From the NCBI GenBank assembly GCA_002314435.1, contig DCFV01000017.1, positions 1 through 6,944 on the forward strand: a stretch of 6,944 bases of DNA. Reading direction: 5' to 3'. The notes below the pieces were generated by a model, which was given only the letters and a program-made list of their open reading frames with translations, was not told where the DNA came from and did not search any database. The translations under genes were made by a program, and so were the position numbers. Positions 5,779-6,944 of the stretch are shown here, in pieces (within the stretch, counting starts at the first letter, position 1; each line of letters starts with the position of its first letter). Source of the stretch: Acidobacteriaceae bacterium UBA1795 (GTDB lineage Bacteria > Acidobacteriota > Terriglobia > Terriglobales > Acidobacteriaceae).

Positions 5779-6786
5779 CTAGTTCGCCAGCACCGCGCGG
5801 TAGCGCACCTTGTTCTTTTTCACCTTGGCAATGGCCTCGTTGGCCTTCGACATGGCAAAGCGCTCGGTCTTGGCCTGTACGCCGTGGCGTGCGGCCACGT
5901 CCAGCATTTCACGCAGCCGGTAGGGGCTGCCTGTCGGGTTGCCGGTAACGGAGCGCAGTCCCGCAATGAGCGGGAAGGCATGCAGAGCCACCGGCGACGG
6001 CGGCACGCCCACAAAGCACAGAGTTCCAGTGGGCCGCAGTGCCTGCACAAAGATGCCCCAGTCCATGTCCGCGTTCACTGTGCTCAAAATAAAGTCCATT
6101 GAGCCGGCTACTTCGCGCATAGCCTTGGTCTCGCGCGTGTTCACAAAGTTGTGGGCGCCCAGGTCGCGGGCCTCTGCTTCCTTGGCTTCGGAGGTGGAGA
6201 ACGCCGTTACCTCCGCGCCGAACACTCGCGCAAACTGGATCGCCAGGTGGCCCAGTCCTCCGATGCCCACCACGCCCACCCGCGACGCCGGGTTGATGCC
6301 ATGTGTGCGCAGCGGGTTGTACACAGTAATGCCGCCGCAGAGCAGCGGAGCAGCCTGCTCGCTTGGCAGCGCATCCGGCACCGGAAGCACGAACCGCGCA
6401 TTGGCCCGCACACGTTCTGCGTAGCCGCCGTGGCGATGCACGCAGGTGGCCTCGGCCGTCGGGCACAGGTTTTCCATGCCCTGGATGCACCATTCGCACT
6501 GTCCGCAGGAGTTTGACTGCCAGCCAAGCCCCACCCGCTGGCCCACACTCAGTGAGGTGACTTCCGCGCCAATCGCCTTGATCGTGCCAATGACTTCGTG
6601 GCCCGGAATGAAGGGATACTGGCTAATGCCCCAGTCGTTGGAAATCAGATGCAGATCGCTATGACAGACACCGCAGTGGGTGATGCTGATTTCCACTTCC
6701 TGCGCGCCCAGTTCGCCGGGCTCGTAGCGAAAAGGCAATAGTTCGGCCCCTGCTGCGTGCGCTGCCAGTCCTTGAATTTCGCTCAT
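5779..6786 (-). CDS. Zinc-dependent NAD(P)-dependent alcohol dehydrogenase (YahK/cinnamyl-alcohol-dehydrogenase type)
   Basis: A 335-residue cytosolic medium-chain dehydrogenase that would reduce aldehydes to alcohols or the reverse. The catalytic zinc ligands are visible as C38 in HCGVCHSDLH, H63-E64 in PGHE, and C150 in PLLCGG. The four structural-zinc cysteines are C94, C97, C100 and C108 (CGQCEWC then ENLC). The Rossmann motif is GIGGLG (174-179). The following strand ends in FSTSEAK, with serine/threonine where NAD-specific enzymes carry an acidic residue, so NADPH is the likely cofactor. The sequence follows E. coli YahK (broad aldehyde reductase) but has a shorter HRHGGYA loop. The true substrate is unknown; detoxification of aldehydes is a common role in this family. 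An in-frame ATG at 6843 would add 19 residues that do not resemble the family, so 6786 is preferred, although its nearest GAGG is 12 bases away. It is the first of the four co-directional genes. Confidence 0.92.
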   Translation of the reverse strand: MSEIQGLAAHAAGAELLPFRYEPGELGAQEVEISITHCGVCHSDLHLISNDWGISQYPFIPGHEVIGTIKAIGAEVTSLSVGQRVGLGWQSNSCGQCEWCIQGMENLCPTAEATCVHRHGGYAERVRANARFVLPVPDALPSEQAAPLLCGGITVYNPLRTHGINPASRVGVVGIGGLGHLAIQFARVFGAEVTAFSTSEAKEAEARDLGAHNFVNTRETKAMREVAGSMDFILSTVNADMDWGIFVQALRPTGTLCFVGVPPSPVALHAFPLIAGLRSVTGNPTGSPYRLREMLDVAARHGVQAKTERFAMSKANEAIAKVKKNKVRYRAVLAN

Positions 6787-6843
6787 GAGTGCCGCAGTCC
6801 TCGCTGCGATGACAACGGTTGAGAGTCCCCCGAAACAATGCAT

Positions 6844-6944
6844 GGCAAGCTCAGCTGAATCGCCCCATTCCCGGTTCCCGCTCCAGCCGCTGCTGTGGAC
6901 GGATTTCCCAGGAAGAAGTTCGCTGCTCCCACCCCCTGGGAGCC
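6844..6944. other. Upstream region of the alcohol-dehydrogenase gene to the window edge
   Basis: About 100 bases lie before the earliest possible start of the dehydrogenase gene (158 before the preferred start). They should hold its promoter if the transcript begins here, but I find no convincing -35/-10 pair and no TAnACT box like those elsewhere in the window. The one clear structure is the inverted repeat at 6925-6943. No protein-like reading frame is evident. Confidence 0.4.
6925..6943. repeat. Perfect 7-bp inverted repeat with 5-base loop
   Basis: GCTCCCA and TGGGAGC flank CCCCC, giving a perfect 7-bp stem. On the minus strand the hairpin is followed by a mixed, only partly T-containing sequence (ACTTCTTCC) and not a clean T-run. 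It could be the terminator of a gene lying beyond the right edge, or an operator for the dehydrogenase. Neither can be settled because the window ends one base later. Confidence 0.35.

Overview
The window reads as an ordinary stretch of chromosome from a GC-rich, Gram-negative bacterium. The mix of genes suggests an Acidobacteriota member, probably Terriglobia: a single LolC/LolE-type permease, a large secreted beta-propeller protein of a kind I associate with that phylum, an Hsp15-like S4 protein and a YahK-like alcohol dehydrogenase. This placement is inferred from gene content and protein style; there is no rRNA or other marker to prove it. I see no mobile element, CRISPR array, tRNA, rRNA or phage gene, and no gene-free stretch longer than about 110 bases.

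Left part (1-1815). A Cof-type HAD phosphatase gene on the minus strand is divergent from a plus-strand gene for a HemG-like flavodoxin-fold protein, with a 99-bp shared promoter region. A small plus-strand gene for a four-cysteine zinc-ribbon protein follows the flavodoxin gene. The HAD and zinc-ribbon genes carry nearly the same sequence, CCGGTAnACT, exactly 6 bases before their start codons. That geometry fits a -10 box serving leaderless transcripts.

Right part (1819-6786). Four minus-strand genes are read in the order alcohol dehydrogenase, Hsp15-like S4 protein, secreted seven-bladed propeller protein, LolC/E-type permease. The gaps are 22, 48 and 5 bp, so they could be one transcript, possibly with an internal promoter before the propeller gene. 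The tightest link, 5 bp, joins the propeller gene to the permease gene. Both products would act in or across the inner membrane and periplasm, so a shared envelope role is the most interesting functional hint here. The permease gene ends only 3 bp from the convergent zinc-ribbon gene.

No convincing new multi-gene system is visible. The points worth following are the propeller/permease pair, the shared leaderless-type promoter motif and the small zinc-ribbon gene.
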